A stretch of 64,000 nt of DNA from Candidatus Uabimicrobium amorphum (GTDB lineage: Bacteria; Planctomycetota; Uabimicrobiia; Uabimicrobiales; Uabimicrobiaceae). Both the position numbers and the translations under genes were made by a program. Shown piece by piece: positions 35,955 to 45,636 of the stretch; positions within the stretch are counted from its first letter, which is position 1; each line of letters begins with the position of its first letter. The notes beneath the pieces are model-generated. The model was not told where the DNA came from, searched no databases, and was given only the letters and a program-made list of their open reading frames with translations. Location: positions 9,377,001 through 9,441,000 of the forward strand of contig NZ_AP019860.1 in NCBI RefSeq assembly GCF_009002475.1, given 5' to 3'.

Positions 35955-36473
35955 ATGTCTGAGTGGACTCATAAAAATATAAGAATTGTTTTTGTTATAC
36001 TGGTGTTAGTGATGTCTGGGTGTGCCGGAGCTAAATCAAATTTGGAGATTGCGAAAACAAGCACATCGCAAAGTGAATTAGAAAATCTAATTAGCCGTCC
36101 ATCGGTTCCTATGTTACGCATGCATGTTGCCGCAAATCCGCATGCTTCTAGTGGCACCCTAGAAAAATTAGCCAGTGACTCAGATGCGAGTGTACGCTAC
36201 TATGTTGCCGCAAATCCCAATACTTCGAGTTCTTCTTTGGAAGAACTTGCCAATGACTCTGTTTCTCGTATACGCTATCGTGTCGCTGAAAACCCGAATA
36301 CACCTATTGGCACGTTAAAAAAGTTAGCCCGTGACTTTGAACCTCGTGTACGATGTGGTGTGGGAGTAAACCCGAATACTCCAAAAGATTTGATCGAAAA
36401 ATTAGCCAATGATGTTGACCCTGATGTACGCTCCTGTGTTGCAAAAAATCAAAAAACGCTCCGCAAAAAATAA
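35955..36473 (+). CDS. LRV-repeat (leucine-rich repeat variant) lipoprotein
   Basis: 172 residues from ATG 35955. Signal peptide with lipobox VMSGC (Cys at ~23). Four to five ~24-residue LRV repeats follow, with pattern VRYYVAANPNTSSSSLEELA, VAENPNTPIGTLKKLA and GVNPNTPKDLIEKLA. LRV repeats form a right-handed helical solenoid of alternating alpha and 3-10 helices, used for binding. No Fe-S Cys cluster as in the nif-linked LRV protein. Anchored in the envelope; the ligand is unknown. Confidence 0.8.
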   Translation: MSEWTHKNIRIVFVILVLVMSGCAGAKSNLEIAKTSTSQSELENLISRPSVPMLRMHVAANPHASSGTLEKLASDSDASVRYYVAANPNTSSSSLEELANDSVSRIRYRVAENPNTPIGTLKKLARDFEPRVRCGVGVNPNTPKDLIEKLANDVDPDVRSCVAKNQKTLRKK

Positions 36474-36509
36474 TTATAAGAACGAAAAAACAGTCGACAT
36501 GTGCCACCC

Positions 36510-37118
36510 TTAATGGGTGTAATAATGCGAGGATCTTTTTAGCACACGTCCAACCTCTACTTCCTCTGTAATACCGTTATCTTTTTGACGTAGTTGTTTT
36601 TTTGAAAAAAAGTCGAATTTTTTGCGTGCCGAATAAATTTCTATGACCACAGAATAAGGTAGACCAGGAGGTAAAATTACCTTTTGTAATGTTGGGAATT
36701 GGTCAAACCAATGCAAATGCGTTTCGTTTTCACGATAGTTTTCGTATGCAGAGATGTCGATTATCTTTATTTTGGGTAGTGGGGTTTCTATTTTTATTCT
36801 TTTGGATGGTGTGTAGTATGGCTTTATTATCAAAGTGTTTGTTACTTCTAATAGAAAACTTATGCTTGCGCCGTTATAATCGATATCACCATCAATCATT
36901 TGCGCGCTTACTTCTTCACAATTAAAGCTACAGTTATCGAAAATAGGAAAATTAGACTTTACCTCCTCACTTTCCACGTAATGCAATTCTCCGCGAAAAG
37001 AGCAGTTGTCAAAAACGCAATCGTTGAAGTAATATGGTCGCTCTAAGTAAAAGGTGCAACCAAGGTACGTTGTGTACAGTTCAACGGCGTGAAGTGTCTT
37101 GTTTTTTATGATTTTCAT
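36510..37118 (-). CDS. Hypothetical protein, C-F-NC-F repeats (paralogue A)
   Basis: 202 residues. N-terminal half repeats GCTFYLE, DCVFDNCSFRG and PIFDNCSFNC, a CxF/NCSF pattern compatible with a pentapeptide or short beta-helix. A Leu-rich strand region follows (LPKIKIIDISAYENY, FPTLQKVILPPGLP) that recalls leucine-rich repeats. No signal peptide or TM. It is paralogous to the next gene across its whole length. Function unknown. Confidence 0.65.
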   Translation of the reverse strand: MKIIKNKTLHAVELYTTYLGCTFYLERPYYFNDCVFDNCSFRGELHYVESEEVKSNFPIFDNCSFNCEEVSAQMIDGDIDYNGASISFLLEVTNTLIIKPYYTPSKRIKIETPLPKIKIIDISAYENYRENETHLHWFDQFPTLQKVILPPGLPYSVVIEIYSARKKFDFFSKKQLRQKDNGITEEVEVGRVLKRSSHYYTH

Positions 37119-37129
37119 TATGTTTTCTA

Positions 37130-37675
37130 TTACCCAAACGGAGGCAAACGCATGAGTTCCAAGTGCGTTGCTATATCTTTTTCTGCATGTCTTAGAAGCA
37201 TTAATTTATGGTGGATCTGTGACGATCTGATATTGGGAATATCTAGCGGCAAAATGACGCTCTGTAAAGTAGGGAATCGTTTAAACCACGCACAGGGTAG
37301 TTCCTTGTAGCTCTTGTATGCGGATAGGTCTATTGTTTTTATTTGCGAAAGTTTTGCGTTTAGGGCAATATAATTTTGTTCTGTAAGAAGTGGAGAGATC
37401 GTTAGGTTGTGCACCCACTCTAACAGCGCTCTCTCTTCACCTATAAAGTGCGATTCTATAATTTTCGCTGTGACTGTTTCGCAGTTGAAGGTGCAATTGT
37501 AAAAAGTAGGGTACAAACCACCTTTGCTCTCTTCATGATGTAACTGTCCGCGAAACGAGCAGTTTTTAAAAACGCAGTTATCTAGGCAGTGTGACCCCTC
37601 TAAATAGAATGTACACCCACGATACTCGGTATGTGCTTCTACTGCTTGTAGGGTTTTACTTTTTACTACGCGCAT
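37130..37675 (-). CDS. Hypothetical protein, C-F-NC-F repeats (paralogue B)
   Basis: 181 residues from ATG 37675, chosen because MRVVKSKTLQAVEAHTEY aligns directly with MKIIKNKTLHAVELYTTY at the start of paralogue A. Shared blocks: GCTFYLE, NCVFKNCSFRGQLHHEES, NCTFNCETVTAKII, KIKTIDLSAYKSY and FPTLQSVILP. It is upstream of paralogue A by 11 bp, so a tandem duplication in one operon. The C-terminal 30 residues differ between copies. Confidence 0.65.
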   Translation of the reverse strand: MRVVKSKTLQAVEAHTEYRGCTFYLEGSHCLDNCVFKNCSFRGQLHHEESKGGLYPTFYNCTFNCETVTAKIIESHFIGEERALLEWVHNLTISPLLTEQNYIALNAKLSQIKTIDLSAYKSYKELPCAWFKRFPTLQSVILPLDIPNIRSSQIHHKLMLLRHAEKDIATHLELMRLPPFG

Positions 37676-37772
37676 GTGTCCACCACTCTTGTATTGTAAT
37701 CCGATAGAGTAAAACATATCTTGCCTTTTCTATTTAGAGCATTGAAACTTTCAAATGAATTCCATTGCCGAT

Positions 37773-37808
37773 CCCGAAAATTTTATTGTTTTGTTCTATC
37801 TTTTCGGG
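37773..37808 (-). terminator. Weak hairpin downstream of uvrB
   Basis: CCCGAAAA / TTTTCGGG, 8-bp stem with a 20-base loop, in the gap after uvrB (transcribed leftwards). The stem is short for the loop and its T tract lies in the loop, so termination is only suggested. Confidence 0.3.
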
Positions 37809-37859
37809 AGCAGGAACAGAATGGCACGCTCTAAGGTATTTAAAATAACCTGGGTTATC

Positions 37860-39875
37860 TCAGCCTCTTCTTCTGCGTCTACGCCTTCCTTTTTTACGTT
37901 TTTTATCTGCTGTTGAACTGCCCTCTTTGAGAGATAATAGCTGGTCGCGCAATTTGGCGGCAAGCTCAAAATTTAGCTCTTGGGCGGCGAGCATCATATG
38001 TTTCTCTAGTTCTTGTATTTGCTCTTGGGCATTATAATCACTTGTGGATTCGCGTACAAGACCGTCTAGTTCGGATTGTTGCTCTTGGATTTCTTCGATA
38101 CCCGAGAGTATTTTTTTGTTGATATCTTGTGGTTCTATACCGTGTTTTTTGTTGTAGGCTTGTTGGATTTCACGACGACGTTTAGTTTCCTCCATGGCGT
38201 TTTTCATCGCGGGTGTGATACGGTCGCCGTAGAGGATTACCTTCGCACGCGCGTTGCGCGCTGCACGCCCCATCGTTTGTATAAGCGCGGTTTCGGAGCG
38301 TAGGAAACCTTCGCGATCGGCATCGAGAATAGCAACGAGAGATACTTCGGGAAGGTCAAGACCTTCGCGTAATAAGTTAATGCCGATGACGACGTCGTAT
38401 TTACCTTTGCGCAAGTCTTGTAAAATAGTTACGCGTTCAAATGCGTCAATGTCGCAGTGTAAGTACGCGACTTTAATACCGGCATCTTTCATGTAGTCGG
38501 TCAAATCTTCGGAGAGACTTTTTGTTAAAGTGGTCACCAAGACGCGTTCGTTGATTTCTGCTTTTTGTTTGATACGCTCGATAATGTCTTGTACTTGGTT
38601 TTCCGTAGGAATCACTTCTACTTCGGGGTCTAAAAGACCTGTTGGGCGAATGATGAGCTGTACAGCTTCGTGGTGACTCTGTTCAAGTTCATAGTCGTTG
38701 GGTGTAGCGGAAACAAATACCGTCTGGCCGGTAACATTTTCCCATTCTTCCAACTTTAGTGGACGATTGTCAAGAGCCGAAGGTAAACGAAATCCATGGT
38801 TGACCAAATTTTCTTTGCGTGCACGGTCTCCGCGATACATTCCGCGAATTTGTGGAATGGTTACGTGAGATTCGTCGATAAATGTAAGAAAATCCTCGGG
38901 GGCATAGTCCAGTAAACAAGCTGGTCGTTCTCCTGCTTTACGGCGTGAGAAATGTCGCGAGTAATTTTCAACCCCCGAGCAATAACCTACTTCGCGTAGC
39001 ATTTCTAAATCGTGTAGAGTTCGCGTTTCTAAACGACTGGCTTCTAAAAGTTTTTGTTGTTCTTTCAGCACTTTTAGTTGTTCTTTGAGTTCTACTTGGA
39101 TGCTGTCGATGGCTCTTTCCACTTTTTCGGCAGGAGTAACAAAGTGTTTGGCGGGATATATACTCACTTCGTCCACTTCTTTAAGTACTTCTTTACTCAC
39201 GGGTTCGATGTAGAAAATTTTTTCAATAGTGTCGCCGAACATTTCTACACGCAGAGCAGCAGCTTCGTCGCTGGGGTAGATTTCAATAGTGTCGCCGCGT
39301 ACGCGAAAAGTACCACGCGAAGTTTCGAAATCGTTGCGTTCGTATTGAATATTGACAAGTTGGCGTAGTAAGTCATCGCGCTCAATATCGGTATCTTTTT
39401 CAATGCGTACTACCATGCTACGATAATCTTCGGGATCTCCTAAACCGTATATACACGATACAGAAGCAACGATAATTGTATCGGGTCTTGATAGTAGCGA
39501 GGACGTGGAAGACAAACGCAGTTTATCCAGTTGCTCGTTAATCGAGGATTCTTTTTCAATATAGATATCACGTTGGGCGATGTACGCTTCGGGTTGGTAA
39601 AAGTCGTAATAGGAAACAAAATACTCAACGGCATTTTTCGGGAAAAAACTTTTAAATTCCGAATATAGTTGTGCGGCCAATGTTTTATTGTGCGAAATAA
39701 TAAGCGTTGGCCGTTGCAATTTTTGAATGACATTTGCCATTACAAAGGTTTTTCCACTTCCCGTTACCCCGAGAAGAGTTTGATATTGTTTGTTGCTCTG
39801 TATACTCTGCGTTAATTTGTCGATGGCTTTGGGTTGGTCTCCTTGGGGAAGCCAGTCACAACATAGTTCAAACAT
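37860..39875 (-). CDS. uvrB: Excinuclease ABC subunit B
   Basis: 671 residues, full length. Walker [13 protein letters not shown]; the beta-hairpin damage-recognition region [11 protein letters not shown] and the ELDKLR segment; DEAH-like [11 protein letters not shown]; helicase motif [12 protein letters not shown]-terminal UvrB/UvrC helical hairpin ([25 protein letters not shown]). Loaded by UvrA on damaged DNA and recruits UvrC. The C-terminal tail [14 protein letters not shown] is unusually basic and is not part of the usual protein. Confidence 0.97.
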   Translation of the reverse strand: MFELCCDWLPQGDQPKAIDKLTQSIQSNKQYQTLLGVTGSGKTFVMANVIQKLQRPTLIISHNKTLAAQLYSEFKSFFPKNAVEYFVSYYDFYQPEAYIAQRDIYIEKESSINEQLDKLRLSSTSSLLSRPDTIIVASVSCIYGLGDPEDYRSMVVRIEKDTDIERDDLLRQLVNIQYERNDFETSRGTFRVRGDTIEIYPSDEAAALRVEMFGDTIEKIFYIEPVSKEVLKEVDEVSIYPAKHFVTPAEKVERAIDSIQVELKEQLKVLKEQQKLLEASRLETRTLHDLEMLREVGYCSGVENYSRHFSRRKAGERPACLLDYAPEDFLTFIDESHVTIPQIRGMYRGDRARKENLVNHGFRLPSALDNRPLKLEEWENVTGQTVFVSATPNDYELEQSHHEAVQLIIRPTGLLDPEVEVIPTENQVQDIIERIKQKAEINERVLVTTLTKSLSEDLTDYMKDAGIKVAYLHCDIDAFERVTILQDLRKGKYDVVIGINLLREGLDLPEVSLVAILDADREGFLRSETALIQTMGRAARNARAKVILYGDRITPAMKNAMEETKRRREIQQAYNKKHGIEPQDINKKILSGIEEIQEQQSELDGLVRESTSDYNAQEQIQELEKHMMLAAQELNFELAAKLRDQLLSLKEGSSTADKKRKKGRRRRRRRG

Positions 39876-39920
39876 ATTTTTTGTCCTTGGAGTTTGGGGT
39901 GGTATCAGTTAAGTATGGAA

Positions 39921-39958
39921 ATATGCTAGTAGTTGGTGTTCACCAACTACTAGCATAT
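39921..39958. repeat. Near-perfect 38-bp palindrome between selO and uvrB
   Basis: Left arm ATATGCTAGTAGTTGGTG, right arm CACCAACTACTAGCATAT, perfect over 18 bp with only TT between. It lies in the 138-bp gap after selO and before uvrB on the minus strand. As RNA it would form a very stable hairpin, but no U tract follows, so it is not a standard terminator. No second copy in the window. Confidence 0.85.
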
Positions 39959-40013
39959 CACGATCATAAATAATACAACATTTTGCAAGCGATATGCCAG
40001 TGAAATTGCGCTG

Positions 40014-41456
40014 TTATGTTCCGCAAAAAGTAGCTTGGACTTTTTGCTCCTCACGCGGGGCTTTTTGATATTCCTCAAACTGCGGTTGCTCTTCGTAAGG
40101 TTTTTGTAATACTTTATTGAGTTCTTCAAATACAGAAAAGTCATCCTGCATGGCGTGGGATATCGCGCGTTCTACTTGGTGGTTGCGTGGAATAAATATG
40201 GGGTTTACCTGTTGCATTTTCTTTTGCGTTTCGTTGGCATCTTGTGTTTTTATTCTGTGCCGCCACATACTCAAAAAATCGCGAAACTCTACGTTGTTCT
40301 CAAAGAAATTATTTTGCGATACATTCACTAGCTTGGTGAGTTCGCGAAAGCTTATGGTGTAGTCGTATTTTTGCTTCTGCAAATATTGCAGCCATGCGGT
40401 GATCATTTCGTGATCTTCTTCACAACTATCCTCTATCCCCAGTTTTGCGGCAATCTTTTGCGTAAAACTTTTTTCCAGTAGGTTATGTGCCACTTCAAGT
40501 TCCTCTTCCAAAATAGATATGGCCTTTTTTTGGTCTTTGTGGACAAGTTCCAATAGACAATCCCCCAAGCGACTTAAATTCCACATAATAATCGCTGCTT
40601 GGTTGGCATAGGCATATCTTCCTTGGTGGTCAATCGAACTAAATACTTTGTGAAAATTAAATTCATCCATAAATGCGCAAGGTCCAAAGTCTATGGTTTC
40701 GCCACTAATAGAGGTATTGTCGGTATTCATTACTCCGTGAATAAATCCCAAGGACATCCATGTTGTAACTAGAGAAATTTGTGCTTCAGCGACACTACGA
40801 AAAAACGCGATGTAGGGGTTGTCATGCTCTTGGGCTTTTGGGTAATGGCGCGCAATTGCATAATCAGCCAACTGTTGAATGGCGTCTTTATTTCTACGCG
40901 AAGCAAAATATTCAAATGTTCCTACGCGAATATGGCTTTTGGCCACTCGTGTGAAAATGGCTCCGGGAAGTTTGCTATTGCGATATACAAAGTCCCCGGT
41001 GGTAACGATCGCTAACGCACGTGTTGTTGGGACACCTAGAGCATGCATCGCTTCACTGACGATATATTCGCGTAGAGCGGGCCCGAGTGGGCAGCGGCCA
41101 TCGCCTCCGCGAGAAAAGGGTGTGCGTCCTGCGCCTTTTAGTTGTATGTCGTATCTTACTCCGTTTTTCGCTACGACCTCGCCAAGTAAAATGGCACGTC
41201 CATCACCTAGTTGTGGTACAAAATGTCCGAATTGGTGCCCTGCGTACGCCATTGCTATTGGTTGCGATCCTTCTAGGATTGTTTGTCCGGCAAAAATTTC
41301 AGCGAGTTGTTGTGAGGAGTATTCGCCATTTTTACCTAGCTCATGGGCAAGTGTTTCGTTGAACTTTATTAGTTTTGCTTGGGGAACAGTCAACGGATTT
41401 ACGTTGGCAAAGAATTTACTGGGAAGTTTTGTGTAAGTATTGTCAAATTCGAACAT
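40014..41456 (-). CDS. selO: Protein adenylyltransferase SelO (YdiU)
   Basis: 480 residues of the UPF0061 pseudokinase family that AMPylates proteins. Motifs: HQFGHFVPQLGDGRAILLGE, GAGRTPFSRGGDGRCPLGPA, VPTTRALAIVTTG, and MNTDNTSISGETIDFGPCAF. The C-terminus ends FCGT, the usual end in bacterial SelO, with Cys in place of the selenocysteine of the animal protein. Redox-linked Ser/Thr/Tyr AMPylation is the known activity. It is a single gene with a 147-bp promoter region to the STAND gene in the divergent direction. Confidence 0.95.
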   Translation of the reverse strand: MFEFDNTYTKLPSKFFANVNPLTVPQAKLIKFNETLAHELGKNGEYSSQQLAEIFAGQTILEGSQPIAMAYAGHQFGHFVPQLGDGRAILLGEVVAKNGVRYDIQLKGAGRTPFSRGGDGRCPLGPALREYIVSEAMHALGVPTTRALAIVTTGDFVYRNSKLPGAIFTRVAKSHIRVGTFEYFASRRNKDAIQQLADYAIARHYPKAQEHDNPYIAFFRSVAEAQISLVTTWMSLGFIHGVMNTDNTSISGETIDFGPCAFMDEFNFHKVFSSIDHQGRYAYANQAAIIMWNLSRLGDCLLELVHKDQKKAISILEEELEVAHNLLEKSFTQKIAAKLGIEDSCEEDHEMITAWLQYLQKQKYDYTISFRELTKLVNVSQNNFFENNVEFRDFLSMWRHRIKTQDANETQKKMQQVNPIFIPRNHQVERAISHAMQDDFSVFEELNKVLQKPYEEQPQFEEYQKAPREEQKVQATFCGT

Positions 41457-41603
41457 GCCTTACTCCTTATGGATATTAGCCTTATCGTTTAATGGTGGAT
41501 ATCGCAAATGTTATTTTTAGTGGCCTAAAAACTTTAAGTGCTTTTTATCTTTGAACAGCTATAATAAAGGAAATGCAAATGAACTTAAAGGAGAAAAAAA
41601 CAG

Positions 41604-44600
41604 ATGAATATTTGGAAGACGTTGAAAATTTTTATAAGTTCTACGTTTAAAGACTTGGAGTTAGAGCGCGATTTATTGACAAACACTTTTGAGTCTATTA
41701 AGAAAAACATTTTTGATAGACGCCTTACGTTGATTCCTTATGACCTACGTTGGCGTGAACGTCATGAAGAGGAAGATCTTGTAAAGTGGTGTTTGAAAAT
41801 GGTGGGGCAATGCCAATACTTTGTGGGGATTCTTGGATATCGCTATGGATGGCGTCCGCCGCATGATGTCGATGGCAAAGCGAACAATTTGTCAATTACC
41901 GAAATGGAGATTAACTATTCTCTGAAGCACATTCCGCGAGAAAAACGTTTTTTTTGCTTCGGCAATATCGAACAGTATTCCAATACAATTCACAGCGAAA
42001 CAGCAGAAGATTTGGCAAGCCTTGAGTCTCTTAAACAGCGTTTACGTGACGAGGGCGAGACTATTTTTGAGTACCAAAATATTCATCAAGCACTAGACAT
42101 TATTGTGAATCATTTACAAAAAATCATTGATGTTGAATATCCTGCGAATGAAAAAGTTGATTTTCATCAGCTGACACAACAGGAAATTTTTAACGATTGG
42201 ATCGACGAAAAAAGAAATGGCTTTGTGGGGCGCAGCGATTCTTTGAAGATTCTAGAAAACTTTGCTATGGGAAGTGACGCCAAGAACTACTGTATTGTGG
42301 GAGCGGTAGCGGGCACAGGGAAATCAGCGCTTTTAAGCCAGTTTTATTGGCAATGGCAACAACAACCGCGTAAAAAAATACTGGCGCATTTTTTGAGCTT
42401 AGGCGGTGAGAATCGCGAAATAAATGGGGTGATGCGTTCGATAGGGGAGCAGTTAAAAAGCGTTGGTTTTGAAATGGAAAAAGATGCTTCACCAGCACAG
42501 ATACGCAAAAAAGTACAACGCTTTCTCGAAGAGTATCGCGAACCGTTGGTGATGGTGATGGATGGCATTGACGAAGTCGATGACGCTGGACGAAATTTAC
42601 AGTGGTTGCCACAAAATCTCCACGCGAATATTCGCGTAATTATTACCACGCGTTTGGTGGATACTTGGGAAATATTAAAAAAATTACCGCAGGCGCAAAC
42701 ACACGAACTTTCTCCCCTAACTACCGAGGGGATACGTAGCATCATCGCTTGGTACCAACAAATGAAAAACATTCATCTTAGCAATGAAGATGTGGCCATT
42801 TTATGTAAACGCGCTGCGGGAAATCCACTGTATTTGAAGGTGGCACTAGACGAAGTGGTTTCGTCGGGAATTGCTGTTGGGCAGTTAGCGCTTTCTGTCG
42901 AGGCATTATTTACACAGATATTAGAACGTCTCCAAAAAAAGTACAATCGTGAAGTGATTCAGCAGTATTTAGGGATGATTGCCGCGAGCCGCAACGGAAT
43001 CACCGAAGAAGAGTTATGGGAAATTTTGAGTCGCAAAGCGCAAATCACCGATGATTTCTTACTTTCTGTACAAAATGCTCTCGATAATTTTATTGTGAGA
43101 CGTTCGGGCGTTTTGTCTTTTTTTCACGCAGAATTCGAACGCAATATAAAGCAATCTCTAGGAAAACAAGACATGCGCAGCATGCACCAAACGATCGCAA
43201 AATATTTGCGAGACAAAGGTTGGGGATATACGCGTACGTTGGCCGACTTACCGTTTCATCTACAGTGGAGCGAACAATTCTCTCCTTTACTGGAACTGGT
43301 CACAAATATCGCTTTCCTGCAAGCCAAGAGTTCGGAAGGTATGACGTACTCTATTGTGGAAGATTTTTCGCGTCTACTTACCCAACCAGAGGTGATGCTT
43401 CCCGATATGAAAATAACCATGGCAAACGATATTGCGATTTCTCGCAAAACGATCACACTTTTGTTGCATGCTTTAGAACTCGATTTACAATTTATCCAAC
43501 GCCATCCACAGTTATTGTTTCAATGTTTGTGGAACCGTTGTTATTGGCATGATGTTCCCAAGGCCAAAGATTACCATAAAACAATTGTCGATAGTGAGGT
43601 TGTTGCTCCCTGGGAAAGCGAAGACGACGAAAAATTATATCGTTTGGCGGAGTATTGGCAGCAACAAATGTCTGGAAAAAATGTGTGGGTAGAGAGTTTA
43701 CGTCCTGTAGAGCCAAGTCTCGACTCACCACTTATTTCGACTTTAAAAGGTCATGAAGGCTGGGTAAGGTCCATTGCCTTTCATCCGCATAATACCGAGC
43801 AGATTGCTTCTGCTTCGGGAGACAATACGGCAAAGGTTTGGGACATCACTACGCGGCAATGTTTGTTCACGATGGACCATCGCGATTGGGTGAACAGTGT
43901 ACAGTTTAGTAAAAATGGTCAGCAAATATTCACGGCGTGTCGTGATCGTATGATACATGTTTTTAACAGTCGCAATGGGGAAAAGTTGTTCCAATTATCT
44001 GGACACAATAACTCTGTACAAGATATCGCAGTTTATGGAGATACATTGGTTTCTGTTTCGAAAGATCACAGCGTGCGTATGTGGAAAATTTCGACACGAG
44101 AGTGTCTTAAAATACTCGAAAAGCATAAGACATCAATACGCTGTGTGGTTTTTCATCCCAGCGGTGAAATGTTTGCTTCTGGTGCAAAAGACGGAAATAT
44201 TTGCGTATGGAGTAAAGAAGGAGAGTGCTTGTGGACGTTAAAAGGACATACAAAAGAGGTGCGAGGTTTATCATTTCACCCCACGCAGAATTATTTAGCC
44301 TCATCATCAGGTGATGCGACAATCCGCATCTGGGATTTGGCGACGGGAGATAATAAACATACCATTCGCGACCACAAACGCGATATCCGTTCCATCACAT
44401 ATAACAGCAACGGAACAAAATTGTTTTCGGCTTCTAAGGACCAAACCTTGCGTTGTTTTGACACAAAAACCAATAAGTGTTTGGGAGTATTTACCGGACA
44501 CGAAGGAGAATTGCGTTGCGTGATTTGTGGAGACAAAGGCCGCATTGCTTCAGCAGCAATGGATCGTACAATACGCATTTGGAACAGCGAGGTAAATCCT

Positions 44601-45596
44601 CTTCCCTTTACGTTAGTTACACACAATGACTTTATTCGCAACCTAGACATCAATCGTGACGGAGAAAAAATAGCGTCGTGTTCTCGCGATAACGACGTGC
44701 GTATATGGGATGTAAAAAGCGGTTTGTGCATACACACACTACAAGGGCATTGCGACAACGTTAGCGACGTGGCTTTTGCACACAACGATAATAGGTTAGT
44801 TTCTGGATCGCATGACAAAACTTTAAAGCTTTGGGATATAGAAAAAGAACAACAAATATTTTCTCTAGAAGGGCATGAGGATTTTATTCGCGATTTTGTG
44901 TGGACAACAGATGATAAATATATCGTCTCGGTGTCTCGGGACGCAACCGTACGCGTTTGGGAGGCGGCAACCGGAGAATGTGTCAATATTCTCCGCGAAC
45001 ACCAAAGTTACTTACAATGTATTAGTTGTTCCCATGATAACAACTATATTGCTTCGGGAGCACGCGATGGAGTTAGTAAGGTATGGAAGCGCAATGAAAG
45101 TGGATACAGCACTCAAAGTTTGTATACTCTGGAAGGTCATCGTTCAGGTGTGACAAGCTTGGCATTTCATCCAAACAATATGCAACTTGCATCGGCGTCC
45201 GACGACAACACTGTGCGCATTTGGAATATGCTAACGGGTGAGTGTGAACAAATTTTAGAAGGGCACAGTGGATACGTCATTGAGGTTGCCTATAGTAAAG
45301 ACGGTAGTAAAATAATTACTGTTTCTTGGGATCGTACCACACGCGTGTGGGACACTGGTACTGGGAAAACTGTTCATGTTAAACCAGGATACGCCAAGGC
45401 GGAGTCTATCGCTAAGGAGAACTTGATTCACGTCATCAACAATGGTTTGGAAATGGTTGTGGAGAAAGATAATGCTGTTGTCGGATACTTTGGCGAAGGA
45501 TTAAACCATACCATGGTGCGCAATAATCTGTTTTTTGGAGGAGTTGGTACGGGTAACGTATATATTTTACGTGTGCATGGCATAAACGAAATATAG
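41604..45596 (+). CDS. DUF4062-NTPase-WD40 STAND protein
   Basis: 1330 residues, no membrane segment. N-terminal DUF4062/TIR-like domain ~5-175 (TLKIFISSTFKDLELERD; ERHEEEDLVKWCLKMV; YFVGILGYRYGWRP), as in animal TEP1/NWD1/NPHP3. STAND NTPase ~205-500: P-loop GAVAGTGKS (233-241), Walker B VMVMDGIDEVDD, and a winged-helix-like part to ~520. About 14 WD40 repeats from ~705 to 1300 (GHEGWVRS, GHTKEVRG, GHCDNVSD, GHSGYVIE), enough for two 7-blade propellers. STAND proteins of this plan act as ATP-gated signal switches, often in anti-phage immunity. The SD AAAGGAG is good. Neighbours are housekeeping genes; no linked effector gene was found. Confidence 0.88.
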   Translation: MNIWKTLKIFISSTFKDLELERDLLTNTFESIKKNIFDRRLTLIPYDLRWRERHEEEDLVKWCLKMVGQCQYFVGILGYRYGWRPPHDVDGKANNLSITEMEINYSLKHIPREKRFFCFGNIEQYSNTIHSETAEDLASLESLKQRLRDEGETIFEYQNIHQALDIIVNHLQKIIDVEYPANEKVDFHQLTQQEIFNDWIDEKRNGFVGRSDSLKILENFAMGSDAKNYCIVGAVAGTGKSALLSQFYWQWQQQPRKKILAHFLSLGGENREINGVMRSIGEQLKSVGFEMEKDASPAQIRKKVQRFLEEYREPLVMVMDGIDEVDDAGRNLQWLPQNLHANIRVIITTRLVDTWEILKKLPQAQTHELSPLTTEGIRSIIAWYQQMKNIHLSNEDVAILCKRAAGNPLYLKVALDEVVSSGIAVGQLALSVEALFTQILERLQKKYNREVIQQYLGMIAASRNGITEEELWEILSRKAQITDDFLLSVQNALDNFIVRRSGVLSFFHAEFERNIKQSLGKQDMRSMHQTIAKYLRDKGWGYTRTLADLPFHLQWSEQFSPLLELVTNIAFLQAKSSEGMTYSIVEDFSRLLTQPEVMLPDMKITMANDIAISRKTITLLLHALELDLQFIQRHPQLLFQCLWNRCYWHDVPKAKDYHKTIVDSEVVAPWESEDDEKLYRLAEYWQQQMSGKNVWVESLRPVEPSLDSPLISTLKGHEGWVRSIAFHPHNTEQIASASGDNTAKVWDITTRQCLFTMDHRDWVNSVQFSKNGQQIFTACRDRMIHVFNSRNGEKLFQLSGHNNSVQDIAVYGDTLVSVSKDHSVRMWKISTRECLKILEKHKTSIRCVVFHPSGEMFASGAKDGNICVWSKEGECLWTLKGHTKEVRGLSFHPTQNYLASSSGDATIRIWDLATGDNKHTIRDHKRDIRSITYNSNGTKLFSASKDQTLRCFDTKTNKCLGVFTGHEGELRCVICGDKGRIASAAMDRTIRIWNSEVNPLPFTLVTHNDFIRNLDINRDGEKIASCSRDNDVRIWDVKSGLCIHTLQGHCDNVSDVAFAHNDNRLVSGSHDKTLKLWDIEKEQQIFSLEGHEDFIRDFVWTTDDKYIVSVSRDATVRVWEAATGECVNILREHQSYLQCISCSHDNNYIASGARDGVSKVWKRNESGYSTQSLYTLEGHRSGVTSLAFHPNNMQLASASDDNTVRIWNMLTGECEQILEGHSGYVIEVAYSKDGSKIITVSWDRTTRVWDTGTGKTVHVKPGYAKAESIAKENLIHVINNGLEMVVEKDNAVVGYFGEGLNHTMVRNNLFFGGVGTGNVYILRVHGINEI

Positions 45597-45636
45597 ATCA
45601 TCTTTGAATACATCACAAAATTTTTAAGGATTTCGT

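Noticed and set aside
40879-41436. Long plus-strand frame (185 codons) opposite selO
   Set aside because: It is antisense to an intact, well-conserved selO gene; composition follows the third-codon bias of selO and no ribosome site was seen.
44291-44986. 231-codon minus-strand frame inside the WD40 gene
   Set aside because: Mirrors the WD40 repeats of the STAND gene; Ser/Arg-rich shadow sequence with no domain.
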